Shown piece by piece: positions 16,371-25,127 of a stretch of 64,000 bases of DNA (its first letter is position 1; every line of letters starts with the position of its first letter). The notes under the pieces were generated by a model. It saw only the letters and a program-made list of their open reading frames with translations, was not told where the DNA came from and ran no database searches. The translations under genes were made by a program, and so were the position numbers. This DNA comes from Pseudooceanicola nanhaiensis DSM 18065 (GTDB lineage: Bacteria > Pseudomonadota > Alphaproteobacteria > Rhodobacterales > Rhodobacteraceae), in NCBI RefSeq assembly GCF_000688295.1, contig NZ_JHZF01000013.1:1-64000 (forward strand). Direction: 5' to 3'.

Positions 16371-17437
16371 CATGCCCGGGCCGCGGCCCAATCCTCTGAC
16401 ATCATCTCGCGCAGACGGCTCGCCGTGCGCTCGAATTCGAAGACGCCCTCGCCCTCCACGTAGAGCGATTCGGGCCAGTCCGCAGCCGAACAGATCAGCC
16501 GCACCTTCGCCTCGTAGAGCGCGTCGATCAGGGTCACGAAGCGCTTCGCCTCGTTGAAGTTCGACCGGCCGAGGCAGGGGATGTTCTCGAGGATCAGCAC
16601 CCGCGCCGCGTCGGCCAGCGCGAGGTAGTCCGCCGCGCCCAGCATCCGCCCGCAGAGATCGTGGAACCCGGCCCGCGCGACCCCGTTCCGGAACGCCGGT
16701 ATCTCGACCTCGCGGCCCTTCACCTTGAGCGTCAGGGGGTCCGCGTCGCCGCCGGTCAGGTCCTGCCAGATCGCCTCGATCTGGGCCCGGGCCTCGGCGT
16801 TGGCGGGGGTGAAGTAGACCTCGCCGCCCGAAAGCCGGTCCTGCCGGTAATCCTTCTCGGACGCCAGCTCATGCACCACCAGCCGCTCCTTGATGAGCTC
16901 GATGAAGGGAATGAAGCGTTCGCGCTGGAGGCCGTGCTTGTAGAGGTCGTCGGGATGCCGGTTCGAGGTGGTCACGATCACCACGCCCGCGTCCATCAGA
17001 CCCTCGAAGAGCCGGCCCACGATCATCGCGTCCGCGATGTCGGTCACCTGCATCTCGTCGAAGGCCAGCACCCGCACCTCCTCGGCCACCGCCTTGACGA
17101 CCGGGGCCAGGGCATCGTCCACCTTGTCCTGCCGGGCGCGGTGCATGCCGTCGTGCACCTCCTGCATGAAGGCGTGGAAATGGACGCGGCGGACCGGCAC
17201 GTCGAGGCTTTTCGCGAAGAGGTCCATCAGCATCGACTTGCCGCGCCCGACCCCGCCCCAGAGATACAGGCCCTTCGGCGCCTCGGGCGCCTTGCGCGAG
17301 AAGAAGCCGCGTTTCACGGGCTGGTGCAGCCCTTCGCGGATGCGGTCGAACTCGGGCAGGACCTCTTCCTGCGCCGGGTCGGGGTGGATCGTGCCCGCGT
17401 CGATGCCGCGGGCGTAAAGCTCTCTCATCGCTGACAT
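16370..17437 (-). CDS. zapE: Cell division protein ZapE (AFG1-like ATPase)
   Basis: A 355-residue AFG1/LACE1-type AAA-like ATPase. In E. coli ZapE associates with FtsZ late in division; mitochondrial homologues act in protein quality control. Walker A is 'WGGVGRGKSMLMD' (about 60-72), Walker B 'VLAFDEMQVTD', then the sensor-like 'IVTTSNRHPDDLYK'. The C-terminal 'PCLGRSNFNEAKRFVTLID' block is a family hallmark. Two ATGs 9 bases apart (17437, 17428) are both possible starts; neither has a strong ribosome binding site. It converges with the candidate small RNA transcript. Confidence 0.92.
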   Translation of the reverse strand: MSAMRELYARGIDAGTIHPDPAQEEVLPEFDRIREGLHQPVKRGFFSRKAPEAPKGLYLWGGVGRGKSMLMDLFAKSLDVPVRRVHFHAFMQEVHDGMHRARQDKVDDALAPVVKAVAEEVRVLAFDEMQVTDIADAMIVGRLFEGLMDAGVVIVTTSNRHPDDLYKHGLQRERFIPFIELIKERLVVHELASEKDYRQDRLSGGEVYFTPANAEARAQIEAIWQDLTGGDADPLTLKVKGREVEIPAFRNGVARAGFHDLCGRMLGAADYLALADAARVLILENIPCLGRSNFNEAKRFVTLIDALYEAKVRLICSAADWPESLYVEGEGVFEFERTASRLREMMSEDWAAARA

Positions 17438-17518
17438 GGACGCCGGGATAGCGCGGGGGCGGCGGGTTGGAAAGCGGATACGTCAGAAGGGCTGATGGAT
17501 CGCATCACCAAGGCTGAA

Positions 17519-17546
17519 TTGACGCCGGCCGGGAAGCTCATACAGT
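17519..17546 (+). promoter_or_regulatory. Sigma70-like promoter of the MFS gene
   Basis: TTGACG (17519-17524) and TACAGT (17541-17546) are separated by 16 bases, 25 bases before the start codon of the MFS transporter, which also has a CAGGAG ribosome binding site. Matches are 5/6 and 4/6 to the consensus. Confidence 0.5.
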
Positions 17547-17570
17547 CGCCGCGCGAGCAGGAGTAGCACG

Positions 17571-18821
17571 ATGGAAACCAAGGCCCCCCTCTTCACCCCG
17601 GTCCTGATCGTGGGCTGCATCATCATCGTCGTCAGCTTCTCGATCCGCGCCTCCTTCGGCGTGTTCCAGATCCCGATCGCGGCCGAATTCGGCTGGGCCC
17701 GGAGCGAGTTTTCCCTCGCCATCGCGCTGCAGAACCTGGCCTGGGGGATCGGCCAGCCGATCTTCGGCGCCGTGGCCGAGAAGATCGGCGACCGGGTGGC
17801 CATCGTCATCGGCGCGCTCTGCTATGCCGCGGGGCTGGTGCTCAGCTCGGTCGCGGTGACGCCGGAACAGCACCAGATGCTCGAGATACTCGTCGGCTTC
17901 GGCATCGCGGGCACGGGCTTCGGCGTGATCCTCGCCGTCGTGGGCCGCGCCTCGTCGGACGAAAACCGCTCGATGTCGCTGGCCGTCGCCACAGCCGCGG
18001 GATCGGCCGGCCAGATCTTCGGCGCGCCGCTGGCCGAGTGGCTGCTCTGGCAGATGCCCTGGCAGCAGGTCTTCGTGATCTTCGCGGCGATGATCCTCTG
18101 CACCCTGTTCCTGCTGCCCTTCATGCGGGCGCCCACGCCGCCGGCCACCCGGGCCGAGCTCGAGGAAAGCCTCGGCGGCATCCTCCTGCGGGCCGGGCGG
18201 GATCCGTCCTTCATCATGATCTTCCTCGGGTTCTTCTCCTGCGGCTACCAGCTGGCCTTCATCACGGCGCATTTCCCCGCCTTCGTGACCGAGCTCTGCG
18301 GCCCCATCGTCCCCGGCGGCTTCCTGCACAACATCGGGATCACGACCACCTCGGCGCTCGGCGCCATCGCGATCTCGGTGATCGGCGCGGCCAACGTGGC
18401 GGGCACGCTGCTGGCGGGCTGGCTGGGCCAGCGGCACACGAAGAAATATCTCCTCGCGGGGATCTACACGCTGCGGACCATCGTGGCGGGGACCTTCATC
18501 CTGATGCCGATCACGCCGGGATCGGTGATCCTCTTCTCCGTCCTGATGGGCAGCCTCTGGCTTGCCACCGTGCCGCTGACCTCGGGCCTGATCGCGCATA
18601 TCTACGGGCTGCGCTACATGGGCACGCTCTACGGGATCGTCTTCCTCAGCCACCAGATCGGCGGGTTCTTCGGCGTCTGGCTGGGCGGCTGGATGTACGA
18701 CCTCTACGGCAGCTACACCCTGGTCTGGTGGATCGGCGTGGGCGTCGGCGCCTTCTCGGCGATCATCCACCTGCCCATCCGCGAGACGCGGGCGCCGCTG
18801 CCGAACCCCGCCTCAGTCTGA
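17571..18821 (+). CDS. Major facilitator superfamily transporter
   Basis: A 416-residue permease with 12 hydrophobic segments in two halves and a central cytoplasmic loop near residues 185-210. The first segment 'ASFGVFQIPIAAEFGWARSEFS' and the even spacing of Gly/Pro resemble the monocarboxylate/oxalate-formate (MCT/OFA) branch. 'FGAVAEKIGDRVAI' is the family loop 2-3 motif. Substrate unknown. It starts at an ATG preceded by CAGGAG. Its last 9 bases overlap the 3' end of the convergent alpha/beta hydrolase gene. Confidence 0.85.
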   Translation: METKAPLFTPVLIVGCIIIVVSFSIRASFGVFQIPIAAEFGWARSEFSLAIALQNLAWGIGQPIFGAVAEKIGDRVAIVIGALCYAAGLVLSSVAVTPEQHQMLEILVGFGIAGTGFGVILAVVGRASSDENRSMSLAVATAAGSAGQIFGAPLAEWLLWQMPWQQVFVIFAAMILCTLFLLPFMRAPTPPATRAELEESLGGILLRAGRDPSFIMIFLGFFSCGYQLAFITAHFPAFVTELCGPIVPGGFLHNIGITTTSALGAIAISVIGAANVAGTLLAGWLGQRHTKKYLLAGIYTLRTIVAGTFILMPITPGSVILFSVLMGSLWLATVPLTSGLIAHIYGLRYMGTLYGIVFLSHQIGGFFGVWLGGWMYDLYGSYTLVWWIGVGVGAFSAIIHLPIRETRAPLPNPASV

Positions 18822-19733
18822 GCCGCGCAGCGCCCGCGCGACCTCGCGCGGGTGCGTCAGCGGCAGCCAGTGGCTGGCGCCCTTCACCTGCACCTGCCGC
18901 GCGTCGCGGTTCCACGCGGTGAGCCGCCCCATGTGGGACAGCGGGATCAGGGCGTCCGCCGTGGCCCAGATCGCCAGAACCGGCAGCTTCGCTGCGGCGA
19001 TCGCCCGGTGCTCGGTCTCGAGCGTCTCCGACAACATGCCCCGCAGCGACGACAGGACCGCCGGCACGAACCCCCGCGTGTCGAGCTCGGCCGCCTGCGC
19101 CGCCGCCACCTCGCGCGCCACGCCCTCGTTGCGGTGCAGCAGCTCCGCCGCACGCCGGTGGCGGCGCGGGAAGCGGAGCCGGAACAGCCAGTCGCCCAGC
19201 ACGGGCCATCCGGCGCAGCGCCGCTCCAGCCGCTGCGGCACCTGCCCCATGCCCGCCGGCGCGATCAGGGCCAGACGGCGGAGCATCTGCGGATTGCGCG
19301 CGGCGTAGCAGGCAGCGATGGCCCCGCCCATCGAATAGCCGACCAGCGTGATGTCGCCCTTCAGCCCCTCGTGGCGGATGATCTCCTCGAGCTGCTCGAG
19401 AAAGAACTCCCGGTCCTGCGGGCCCGGCGGCCGGTCGGACCAGCCCCGCCCGTAGAGGTCGAAGGCCAGCACCCGCCAGCCATGGGCCACCATGTCCGCC
19501 GCCACCCCGTCCCAGACGAAGGAGGGCGTGGTCAGCCCGTGCACGCAGACCGCCACCGGCCCTTCCGTGCGGTCGCCATACCAGCGGTAATGCGTGCCGC
19601 CGCGCGACAGGCGGGCGAAATGGCCCGGGGCCGCGGTCCGGCGCGCGTCGCTCATCGGCGGCTTGCGCCATTCGACCGCGAAGGGCGCCGCGGCGAGGGC
19701 CGCGAGCCCGGCAAGGAGCGCCCAGCCGATCAC
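18813..19733 (-). CDS. Alpha/beta hydrolase with N-terminal membrane anchor
   Basis: A 306-residue alpha/beta-hydrolase. The N-terminal hydrophobic stretch (about residues 3-18) could anchor it in the inner membrane. The catalytic triad is visible: Ser in 'VGYSMGGAIA', Asp in 'WATADALIPL', His in 'GASHWLPLTHP'. 'VHGLTTPSFVW' supplies the oxyanion loop. The substrate could be a lipid ester or small acyl compound; nothing more specific is seen. The start is a GTG at 19733 that overlaps the stop of the ornithine-cyclodeaminase-like gene (GTGA), making this the last gene of a three-gene coupled operon. Confidence 0.82.
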   Translation of the reverse strand: MIGWALLAGLAALAAAPFAVEWRKPPMSDARRTAAPGHFARLSRGGTHYRWYGDRTEGPVAVCVHGLTTPSFVWDGVAADMVAHGWRVLAFDLYGRGWSDRPPGPQDREFFLEQLEEIIRHEGLKGDITLVGYSMGGAIAACYAARNPQMLRRLALIAPAGMGQVPQRLERRCAGWPVLGDWLFRLRFPRRHRRAAELLHRNEGVAREVAAAQAAELDTRGFVPAVLSSLRGMLSETLETEHRAIAAAKLPVLAIWATADALIPLSHMGRLTAWNRDARQVQVKGASHWLPLTHPREVARALRGSD

Positions 19734-20644
19734 CCCTGGCTCCAGCGCTCCAGCACGTGCCGCGCGGTCATCAGGTCGAGATGCGCCCCGCCGCCGTTCT
19801 TGAACAGCGTGATCTCCTCGTCGCTGCCGCGCTGGAAGGCGCTGAACTCGTAGTAATCCGCCTGCACGTCCGCGGCCTCGATCGCGCCCTCGGCGAGCGG
19901 GATCTTCAGCTCGCCGATATGGTCCAGGACCGTGTCCCGGCTGTCGACGAAGACCCGCGCCCGCTGCAGGGCCCGGTCGTCGGCCTCGCGCATGTCGGGC
20001 CGGAAGGCGCCGATCAGGTCGAGATGCGTGCCCGGCCGCAGCCACTCGCCGAGGATCAGCGGTTCGGTGGACATGGTCGCGCAGGTGACGATGTCGGCCT
20101 CGGCCACCGCCTCCTCCAGGTCGATCACCATGCGGGTGTCGGGGTATTCCGCCGCGAGCGCTGCGGCGGCGGCGTTGGTGCGGTTCCAGACCATGAACTC
20201 CGCCCCCGGGAAACCCGCGCCATAGGCCTCGCGCAATGACCGCGCCACGGTCCCCGCGCCGACGATCAGGATCCGCCGGCTGTCGGCCCGGGCCAGCCGG
20301 CGTGCGGCCATCAGGCTGTCGCCGGCGGTCTTCCACTTGGTCACGAGGTGGAAATCGACGATCGCCTCGAGCGTGCCGTCCGCGTCGGAATAGAGGTTCA
20401 CGCCGCCGTTCACCACGGGCGTCTCGTGGCCGTCGTTGCCGGGAAAGATCGTCGCCGTCTTCACCGCGATGCCCATCCCGTCGATCCAGGCCGCGCGGCT
20501 CAACAGCGTGTCCCCGCCACGGTAGAGGAAGGTGTCGCCGATCTCGGCCCGGGGCCCGCGATGCCCCGCGGCGAGCGCCTCGGTCAGGGCGATCCAGTCC
20601 AGCCTGGCCTCGCCCGCCTCGAATGAGATCATCGGAACGCTCAT
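19730..20644 (-). CDS. Ornithine cyclodeaminase/mu-crystallin family protein
   Basis: A 304-residue NAD(P)-binding enzyme of the OCD/mu-crystallin family, which includes ornithine cyclodeaminase, alanine dehydrogenase and ketimine reductases. The Rossmann motif 'ILIVGAGTVARSL' is at about residue 125, with 'VKTATIFPGN' and 'GGVNLYSDADG' in the N-terminal substrate region and 'HLDLIGAFRPDMREAD' after the nucleotide fold. The substrate is not predictable. It overlaps both neighbours by 4 bases (HAD hydrolase upstream, alpha/beta hydrolase downstream), so the three enzymes are probably made together. Confidence 0.87.
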   Translation of the reverse strand: MSVPMISFEAGEARLDWIALTEALAAGHRGPRAEIGDTFLYRGGDTLLSRAAWIDGMGIAVKTATIFPGNDGHETPVVNGGVNLYSDADGTLEAIVDFHLVTKWKTAGDSLMAARRLARADSRRILIVGAGTVARSLREAYGAGFPGAEFMVWNRTNAAAAALAAEYPDTRMVIDLEEAVAEADIVTCATMSTEPLILGEWLRPGTHLDLIGAFRPDMREADDRALQRARVFVDSRDTVLDHIGELKIPLAEGAIEAADVQADYYEFSAFQRGSDEEITLFKNGGGAHLDLMTARHVLERWSQG

Positions 20645-21261
20645 GCCGCCTCCGCCGTCTCGAGCAGCCCGGCCTCGACCAGGCGCGCGGCCCAGCCTTC
20701 GGGCCCCTCAAAGAGATGGGTCTGCCAGCCGCGCGCCGCGGCCGCGGCGATGTTCTTCTCGCGGTCGTCGGTGAAGAGCAGCCGCTCGGGCGCGATGCCG
20801 CAATCGGCCTCCACCATCTCGTAGATCCGCACGTCGGGCTTGATGACGCCCATGTGGCCCGAGACATAGGCCCGGTCGAATTCGCTCAGGAAATCGTATT
20901 CCGTCCGCGCCAGCTCGAAACTGCCGATCCCGAAATTGGTCAGCGCGAAGACCGGCACGCCCCGGGCCTGCAGCGCCCGCATCAGCCGCACCGATTGCGG
21001 GATCACCGGCCGCGCCAGCTCCAGCCAGCGGTCGTGCCACATCCGCACCGCGTCGCCATGGGCCGGGTTGGCCGCCGCGGTGCCATAGATCGTCTCGCGG
21101 AAATCGTGGCCCAGGTCGACCCGGTCGTTCATCCCGTGAAGGTCGACCTCCGAGAACAGGCGCGTGCGCGCCGCCCGACCGATCTCCCGGTCGTAGAAGT
21201 TTTCGGGCTGCCACTCGATCAGCACGTTCCCGATATCGAAGATCACCGCCTCGACCTGCAT
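20641..21261 (-). CDS. HAD family (subfamily IA) hydrolase
   Basis: A 206-residue haloacid-dehalogenase-type phosphatase or dehalogenase. Motif I is 'VIFDIGNVLIEW', where the second Asp of DxDxT is replaced by Gly-Asn as in YihX/epoxide-hydrolase-N-like phosphatases. Motif II is 'FALTNFG', motif III Lys is in 'GVIKPDVRIYEM', motif IV is 'LLFTDDREKNI'. It probably removes phosphate from a small sugar or nucleotide. First gene of a coupled operon with the OCD-like and alpha/beta-hydrolase genes, and preceded by an AGGAGAG ribosome binding site. Confidence 0.88.
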   Translation of the reverse strand: MQVEAVIFDIGNVLIEWQPENFYDREIGRAARTRLFSEVDLHGMNDRVDLGHDFRETIYGTAAANPAHGDAVRMWHDRWLELARPVIPQSVRLMRALQARGVPVFALTNFGIGSFELARTEYDFLSEFDRAYVSGHMGVIKPDVRIYEMVEADCGIAPERLLFTDDREKNIAAAAARGWQTHLFEGPEGWAARLVEAGLLETAEAA

Positions 21262-21397
21262 CGCCTCTCCTTTTTCCGGGCACCGCCCGTTGCGGCGACA
21301 AGCCTAGACCGAACCGCAGGGTGACGCCAAGCCGTGACACCCGCTTGCGCCCAGTGTGGCGATGCCCGACACTCCCGCCGCGTCAAAGGAGAAGCAG

Positions 21398-22006
21398 ATG
21401 ACCGAGGACAGCGACCGTCACGCGAAGAAGATGGCCAAGAAGAAGGCCGCCCGCGACAAGATCATGGCGACCAAGACCGGCGAGAAGGGGCTGGTGATCG
21501 TCCACACCGGCAAGGGCAAGGGCAAGTCCACCGCGGCCTTCGGCATGATCTTCCGCTGCATCGCCCATGACATGCCCTGCGCCGTGGTGCAGTTCATCAA
21601 GGGCGGGATGTCGACCGGGGAACGGGACCTGATCCTCTCGACCTTCGCCGACAGGTGCCGGTTCCACACCATGGGCGAGGGCTTCACCTGGGAGACGCAG
21701 GACCGCGAGCGCGACATCGAGATGGCCCAGGCTGCCTGGGAGAAGGCGAAGGAGCTGATCCGCGACCCCGACTTCCGCATGGTGCTGCTCGACGAGATCA
21801 ACATCGCGATCCGCTACGGCTATATCGACGCAGCCGAGGTCGTGGCCTTCCTGGCGGCGGAAAAGCCCGAGATGACCCATGTCGTCCTGACCGGCCGCAA
21901 CGCCGCCGAGGAGGTGATCGAGGCCGCCGACCTCGTGACCGAGATGGAACTAGTCAAGCACCCGTTCCGCTCCGGCATCAAGGCCCAGATCGGCGTCGAA
22001 TTCTGA
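21398..22006 (+). CDS. cobO: Cob(I)yrinic acid a,c-diamide adenosyltransferase
   Basis: CobO (BtuR/CobA type) transfers the adenosyl group of ATP to cob(I)alamin or its precursor, giving adenosylcobalamin. The 202-residue product has the P-loop 'HTGKGKGKSTAAFG' (about 38-51) and the family blocks 'VVQFIKGGM', 'MVLLDEINIAIRYGY' and 'VLTGRNA'. The Lys-rich N-terminus is usual. The ATG at 21398 follows AAAGGAGAAG and is preferred over an ATG 42 bases upstream. No other cobalamin genes and no cobalamin riboswitch are visible nearby, so here it stands alone. Confidence 0.93.
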   Translation: MTEDSDRHAKKMAKKKAARDKIMATKTGEKGLVIVHTGKGKGKSTAAFGMIFRCIAHDMPCAVVQFIKGGMSTGERDLILSTFADRCRFHTMGEGFTWETQDRERDIEMAQAAWEKAKELIRDPDFRMVLLDEINIAIRYGYIDAAEVVAFLAAEKPEMTHVVLTGRNAAEEVIEAADLVTEMELVKHPFRSGIKAQIGVEF

Positions 22007-22050
22007 CGCTGCCCCGGCTTTCCTCTGGTTCCGTATCCTCGGGGGGAGTC

Positions 22051-22085
22051 GGGCCGCAGGCCCGGCGGGGGGCAGACAGCCCCCC
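22051..22085 (+). terminator. Double hairpin terminator after cobO
   Basis: GGGCC-GCA-GGCCC (22051-22063) is followed by GGGGGGC-AGACA-GCCCCCC (22067-22085), both perfect. They lie about 45-80 bases after the cobO stop. The second hairpin resembles GGGGGC-AGC-GCCCCC at 31377-31391, part of the family of G/C hairpins scattered in this genome. Confidence 0.6.
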
Positions 22086-22137
22086 TCCCCGCGCAAGGCC
22101 CGCGCCCGGCCGCAAGACAGGAGACCCGCAAACGAAG

Positions 22138-22162
22138 GAACCCGGCCGCATGGGCCGGGTTC
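22138..22162 (-). terminator. Hairpin terminator of the ATP synthase F0 operon
   Basis: GAACCCGGCC (22138-22147) and GGCCGGGTTC (22153-22162) form a perfect 10-bp stem with a 5-base loop, 28 bases past the atpF stop codon on the minus strand. Only a weak T-rich tail follows. It may also stop transcription arriving from cobO. Confidence 0.7.
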
Positions 22163-22189
22163 GTTCCGTTCAGCGCCTGAGCGACCTGG

Positions 22190-22762
22190 TCAGTGCAGTT
22201 TCGCGTCCACCGTGGCGATCGAGTCGTCGATCAGCTTGTTGGCCTGGGCCGCGCTGATCTCCTTCGCGATCACCTCGCGGGCGGCGGCAACGGCCACCTG
22301 GGCGGCCTGGTCGCGAACCTCGCGGATCGCCGCCGACTGGGCCGATTCGATCTGATCCTCGGCCGAGGCCAGACGCCGCTTGATCGAGGCCTCGAGGTCG
22401 CGCTTCGCCTGGTCGGCGGCCGCCTTCGCCTCGGTTTTCGCGGTCTCGACGATCCGGTCCGCCTGCGCCTGCACGTCCTTCTGCTTGCGCTCGTAGGAGG
22501 CCAGCAGGGTCTGCGCTTCCTCACGCAGGGCCCGTGCCTCGTCCAGCTCGGAACGGATGCCGTCGGCGCGCTTGTCGAGCATGCCCGCCAGCTTGCCGGG
22601 GACCTGGAAGTAGACCAGGACGGCAAGGAACAGGATGAAGGCCAGCAGCACGATGAAGTTCGTGTTGCCGAGCGAGAAGAACGGCCCCGTCGCCGCGGCC
22701 GCCGGGGTGGCGGCCAGAACGGCTGCGGGGACGAGTGCGATGCGTTTCATCATGCCCATCAT
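22190..22762 (-). CDS. atpF: ATP synthase F0 subunit b
   Basis: Subunit b forms, with b', the peripheral stalk that holds F1 against the rotating c-ring. The 190-residue protein has a short Ala-rich N-terminal hydrophobic stretch, then the membrane helix (about residues 33-52, '[20 protein letters not shown]') and a long charged coiled coil to the C-terminus. Several Met codons cluster at the start (MMGMMKR), so the exact start is uncertain. It overlaps the b' gene by 4 bases and is the last gene of the operon. Confidence 0.93.
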   Translation of the reverse strand: MMGMMKRIALVPAAVLAATPAAAATGPFFSLGNTNFIVLLAFILFLAVLVYFQVPGKLAGMLDKRADGIRSELDEARALREEAQTLLASYERKQKDVQAQADRIVETAKTEAKAAADQAKRDLEASIKRRLASAEDQIESAQSAAIREVRDQAAQVAVAAAREVIAKEISAAQANKLIDDSIATVDAKLH

Positions 22763-23328
22763 CCCTTCACCCGGTTGTCGACGGCTGCGTCGATCGTGCC
22801 CTGGTCGGCGCTGAAGCCGAGCGCGGTCACGATCTCGGCCGCGGCGTCCTTGGCCACGACCCGCACGCTTTCCACGGCGCCGGCACGGATGTCGGCGATC
22901 GCCTTTTCGCTCTCGGCGCTCTTCGCGGCGATCTGTTCGTCCGCCTTCGCGATGGCCGCGTCGAGCTCGGCCTGGATCTCCGCCTTCGCCTCTGCGGCGA
23001 TGCGGCCCGCCTCGACCCGGGCATCCGCCAGGGCCTTTTCATAGGCGTCTTCCGCCTCGGAGGCCTTGCGCTTGAGATCCTCGGCGGCGGCGATGTCGTT
23101 GCTGATCGTCCCGGCACGCTGTGCCAGAACGGCACCGATGCGCGGCAGCGCCACGCGGCTCAGCACCAGGTAGATCACGATCAGCGTGACCACCAGCCAG
23201 AAGATCTGGTTGGGGAAATGCGCGAAGTCGAGCTGCGGCATCCCGGCGCCCGAGGCACCGTGATCGCCCGCGACGCCGGTGGCGTCCGCGAAGCCCTGTG
23301 CGTTTTCGCCCACAGTTTCGGTTGCCAT
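22759..23328 (-). CDS. atpF2: ATP synthase F0 subunit b'
   Basis: Subunit b' is the second, divergent peripheral-stalk subunit found in photosynthetic and many other alphaproteobacteria. The 189-residue product has a Gly/Ala-rich N-terminal extension, '[20 protein letters not shown]' leading into the membrane helix (about 38-60), and a long Ala/Glu/Lys-rich coiled coil. b and b' form a heterodimer. It lies between atpE and atpF in the F0 operon. Also called atpG or atpX in some genomes. Confidence 0.93.
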   Translation of the reverse strand: MATETVGENAQGFADATGVAGDHGASGAGMPQLDFAHFPNQIFWLVVTLIVIYLVLSRVALPRIGAVLAQRAGTISNDIAAAEDLKRKASEAEDAYEKALADARVEAGRIAAEAKAEIQAELDAAIAKADEQIAAKSAESEKAIADIRAGAVESVRVVAKDAAAEIVTALGFSADQGTIDAAVDNRVKG

Positions 23329-23408
23329 GTGATCCTCCTGGAACCCGATGTTACCACGGACGGGGCCGCTCGGGCACCCGTCCGCACGTAAGGATTGTCA
23401 GGTTCGGA

Positions 23409-23633
23409 TCAGACGGCGAACATCAGCAGCAGCGAGACGAGGAAGGCGAAGATGCCCAGTGCCTCGGCGAACGCGATGCCGATGAAGAGGGTCGCGGTCT
23501 GCGACGCGGCGGCCGAGGGGTTGCGCAGGGCGCCGGACAGGAAGTTGCCCGCAACGTTGCCCACCCCGATTGCGGCAGCGCCGGAACCGATTGCTGCGAG
23601 GCCTGCGCCGATGTGTGCCAGATCGCCTTCCAT
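23409..23633 (-). CDS. atpE: ATP synthase F0 subunit c
   Basis: Subunit c is the proteolipid whose oligomeric ring rotates as protons pass. The 74-residue product has two membrane helices joined by the polar loop 'RNPSAAASQ', and the proton-carrying Glu in helix 2 ('[14 protein letters not shown]'). An AAGGAG ribosome binding site stands 8-9 bases before the ATG, the strongest in the operon, in keeping with the need for many copies of c per complex. A 120-base gap with a hairpin separates it from atpB. Confidence 0.96.
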   Translation of the reverse strand: MEGDLAHIGAGLAAIGSGAAAIGVGNVAGNFLSGALRNPSAAASQTATLFIGIAFAEALGIFAFLVSLLLMFAV

Positions 23634-23697
23634 GATGTGTCTCCTTACGATGGAATTGGTGATTTCGGTGTCATGGGCCGAAGCCCGGGTTGATCGT

Positions 23698-23715
23698 CCC
23701 GGCCCGAAGGCCGGG
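23698..23715. other. Intercistronic hairpin between atpB and atpE
   Basis: CCCGGCC-CGAA-GGCCGGG is a perfect stem in the 120-base gap between atpB and atpE. In other bacteria the atpB-atpE gap boosts expression of atpE through RNA stability or translation enhancement; a similar role is inferred here. Confidence 0.45.
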
Positions 23716-23753
23716 GGTATGCCGTGGGGTGCGTGCCCTGCAGGCACCGCGCC

Positions 23754-24521
23754 TCAGTGTGCCGGGTGCAGCGCGTCCTTCAGGTAGACGCAGGTCAGGA
23801 TGGTGAACACGTAGGCCTGGATGAAGGCCACGAGCACTTCCAGCCCGTACATCGCGGTGACGGCCACGACCGAGAGCGGCGCGATGGCGGCGATCGCGGC
23901 GAAGCCGGCGAAGACCTTGATCACGGCGTGGCCGGCCATCATGTTGCCCGCCAGACGGACGGAGTGGCTGACCGGGCGCACGAAGTACGAGATCAGCTCG
24001 ATGATCGCGAGGATCGGGCGCAGCGCGAGCGGCGCCGACTTGACCCAGAAGAGCTCGAGGAAATGCGCGCCGTTCTTCACGAAGCCCAGGATCGTCACGG
24101 CGAAGAACACCGCGAAGGCCAGCACGGCGGTGACCGCGATGTGGCTGGTGGTGGTGAAGGCGAGCGGCAGAAGGCCGAGGAAGTTCGCGAAGACGATGAA
24201 CATGAACAGCGTCATGATGTACGGGAAGTACTTGATGCCGTCCTTGCCGGTGACGTCCTCGATCATCTTGTAGACGAAGCCGTAGGCAAGTTCGGCGACC
24301 GATTGCGTGCGGCTCGGGATGGTGGCCCGCTTCGAGGTGCCCATCACCAGCAGCAGCACGATGGCCAGCACGGTGAGCGCCATCCAGAAGGTCGCGTTGG
24401 TGATCGTGTACCAATGCACCGCGCCGTCCCCGAACAGCGGCTTCACGATGAACTGGTCCATCGGGTGGAACTGGAGCGCGCTTTCGCCCCCGTGTGCGTC
24501 AGTAACCGCTTCCGTCGCCAT
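23754..24521 (-). CDS. atpB: ATP synthase F0 subunit a
   Basis: Subunit a forms the two proton half-channels next to the c-ring. The 255-residue product has five to six membrane segments; the essential Arg is in '[14 protein letters not shown]', and '[14 protein letters not shown]' is the conserved last helix. The ATG at 24521 is one base before the atpI stop codon region and has GAAGAGGG upstream, so it is coupled to atpI. Length fits alphaproteobacterial homologues. Confidence 0.96.
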   Translation of the reverse strand: MATEAVTDAHGGESALQFHPMDQFIVKPLFGDGAVHWYTITNATFWMALTVLAIVLLLVMGTSKRATIPSRTQSVAELAYGFVYKMIEDVTGKDGIKYFPYIMTLFMFIVFANFLGLLPLAFTTTSHIAVTAVLAFAVFFAVTILGFVKNGAHFLELFWVKSAPLALRPILAIIELISYFVRPVSHSVRLAGNMMAGHAVIKVFAGFAAIAAIAPLSVVAVTAMYGLEVLVAFIQAYVFTILTCVYLKDALHPAH

Positions 24522-24522
24522 C

Positions 24523-24876
24523 TCAGCCCTCTTCGTCCCTGTCCCCCTTGGGGGAAGCATCCCTGGCGGTCTCTTCGACCGTCCATTCCCGTTGGATTTC
24601 CTGGGCCGAGCGAAGCATCGTCTTCACCCCGGCCACGAAACCCAGCAGCGTGAACACGATCATCCCGAAGGGTGCGGTTCCCGCCACGAAATCCAGCCCG
24701 TAACCGATCACCGCCCCGATCCCGAGGCCTGCGACCAGCTCCGTGACCATCCGCCAGGCCAGCTGGGCCTGGGAATGGTGGTCCTCCTTGCGGGGGCCCG
24801 GCTCCTGCGATTTCTTCATCGCGGCAAGCCGTTCCTCAAGCTGCGCCATGCGCTCCTTATGGTCTGGCTCGGACAC
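24523..24876 (-). CDS. atpI: ATP synthase assembly protein AtpI/AtpZ type
   Basis: A 117-residue protein with a charged N-terminal helix ('[18 protein letters not shown]') and two membrane segments (about 52-95), the layout of alphaproteobacterial AtpI, which helps c-ring assembly and Mg transport. The start is taken as GTG at 24876: AGGGGA lies about 8 bases upstream, and the protein then begins VSEPDHKER, as I recall for related genera. Upstream ATGs (24933, 24918) fall inside the promoter region. First gene of the F0 operon. Confidence 0.85.
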   Translation of the reverse strand: MSEPDHKERMAQLEERLAAMKKSQEPGPRKEDHHSQAQLAWRMVTELVAGLGIGAVIGYGLDFVAGTAPFGMIVFTLLGFVAGVKTMLRSAQEIQREWTVEETARDASPKGDRDEEG

Positions 24877-24904
24877 CGGAATTCCCCTGAGGACGTCCGC
24901 GATG

Positions 24905-24933
24905 TTGCTATGCGGCATCGCTATGCGAGTCAA
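24905..24933 (-). promoter_or_regulatory. Candidate promoter of the atp F0 operon
   Basis: On the minus strand TTGACT (24933-24928) is followed after 17 bases by TAGCAA (24910-24905), a weak -10. A start of transcription near 24898 would place the GTG at 24876 as the first start codon. Confidence 0.35.
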
Positions 24934-25127
24934 GCGACGCAGGCGCGCGGGTCATGCCCATCTAACCCGTTGAAATAAAACGGCATCACGCTACCGCGAA
25001 AGGCCGCCCCTCGCCCGGACACCGGCCGCGCAGGCCCGCTTACGCGGTTTCCCCTCATTCAACCGAAAAGTTGAGCAAGCCTCCGGCGCGTCTTGACCCG
25101 CCCGGCCCCGCGCGCCTTATGGGGGCG

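Noticed and set aside
21262-21397. Cobalamin riboswitch upstream of cobO
   Set aside because: The leader is too short and shows no B12-box-like sequence.
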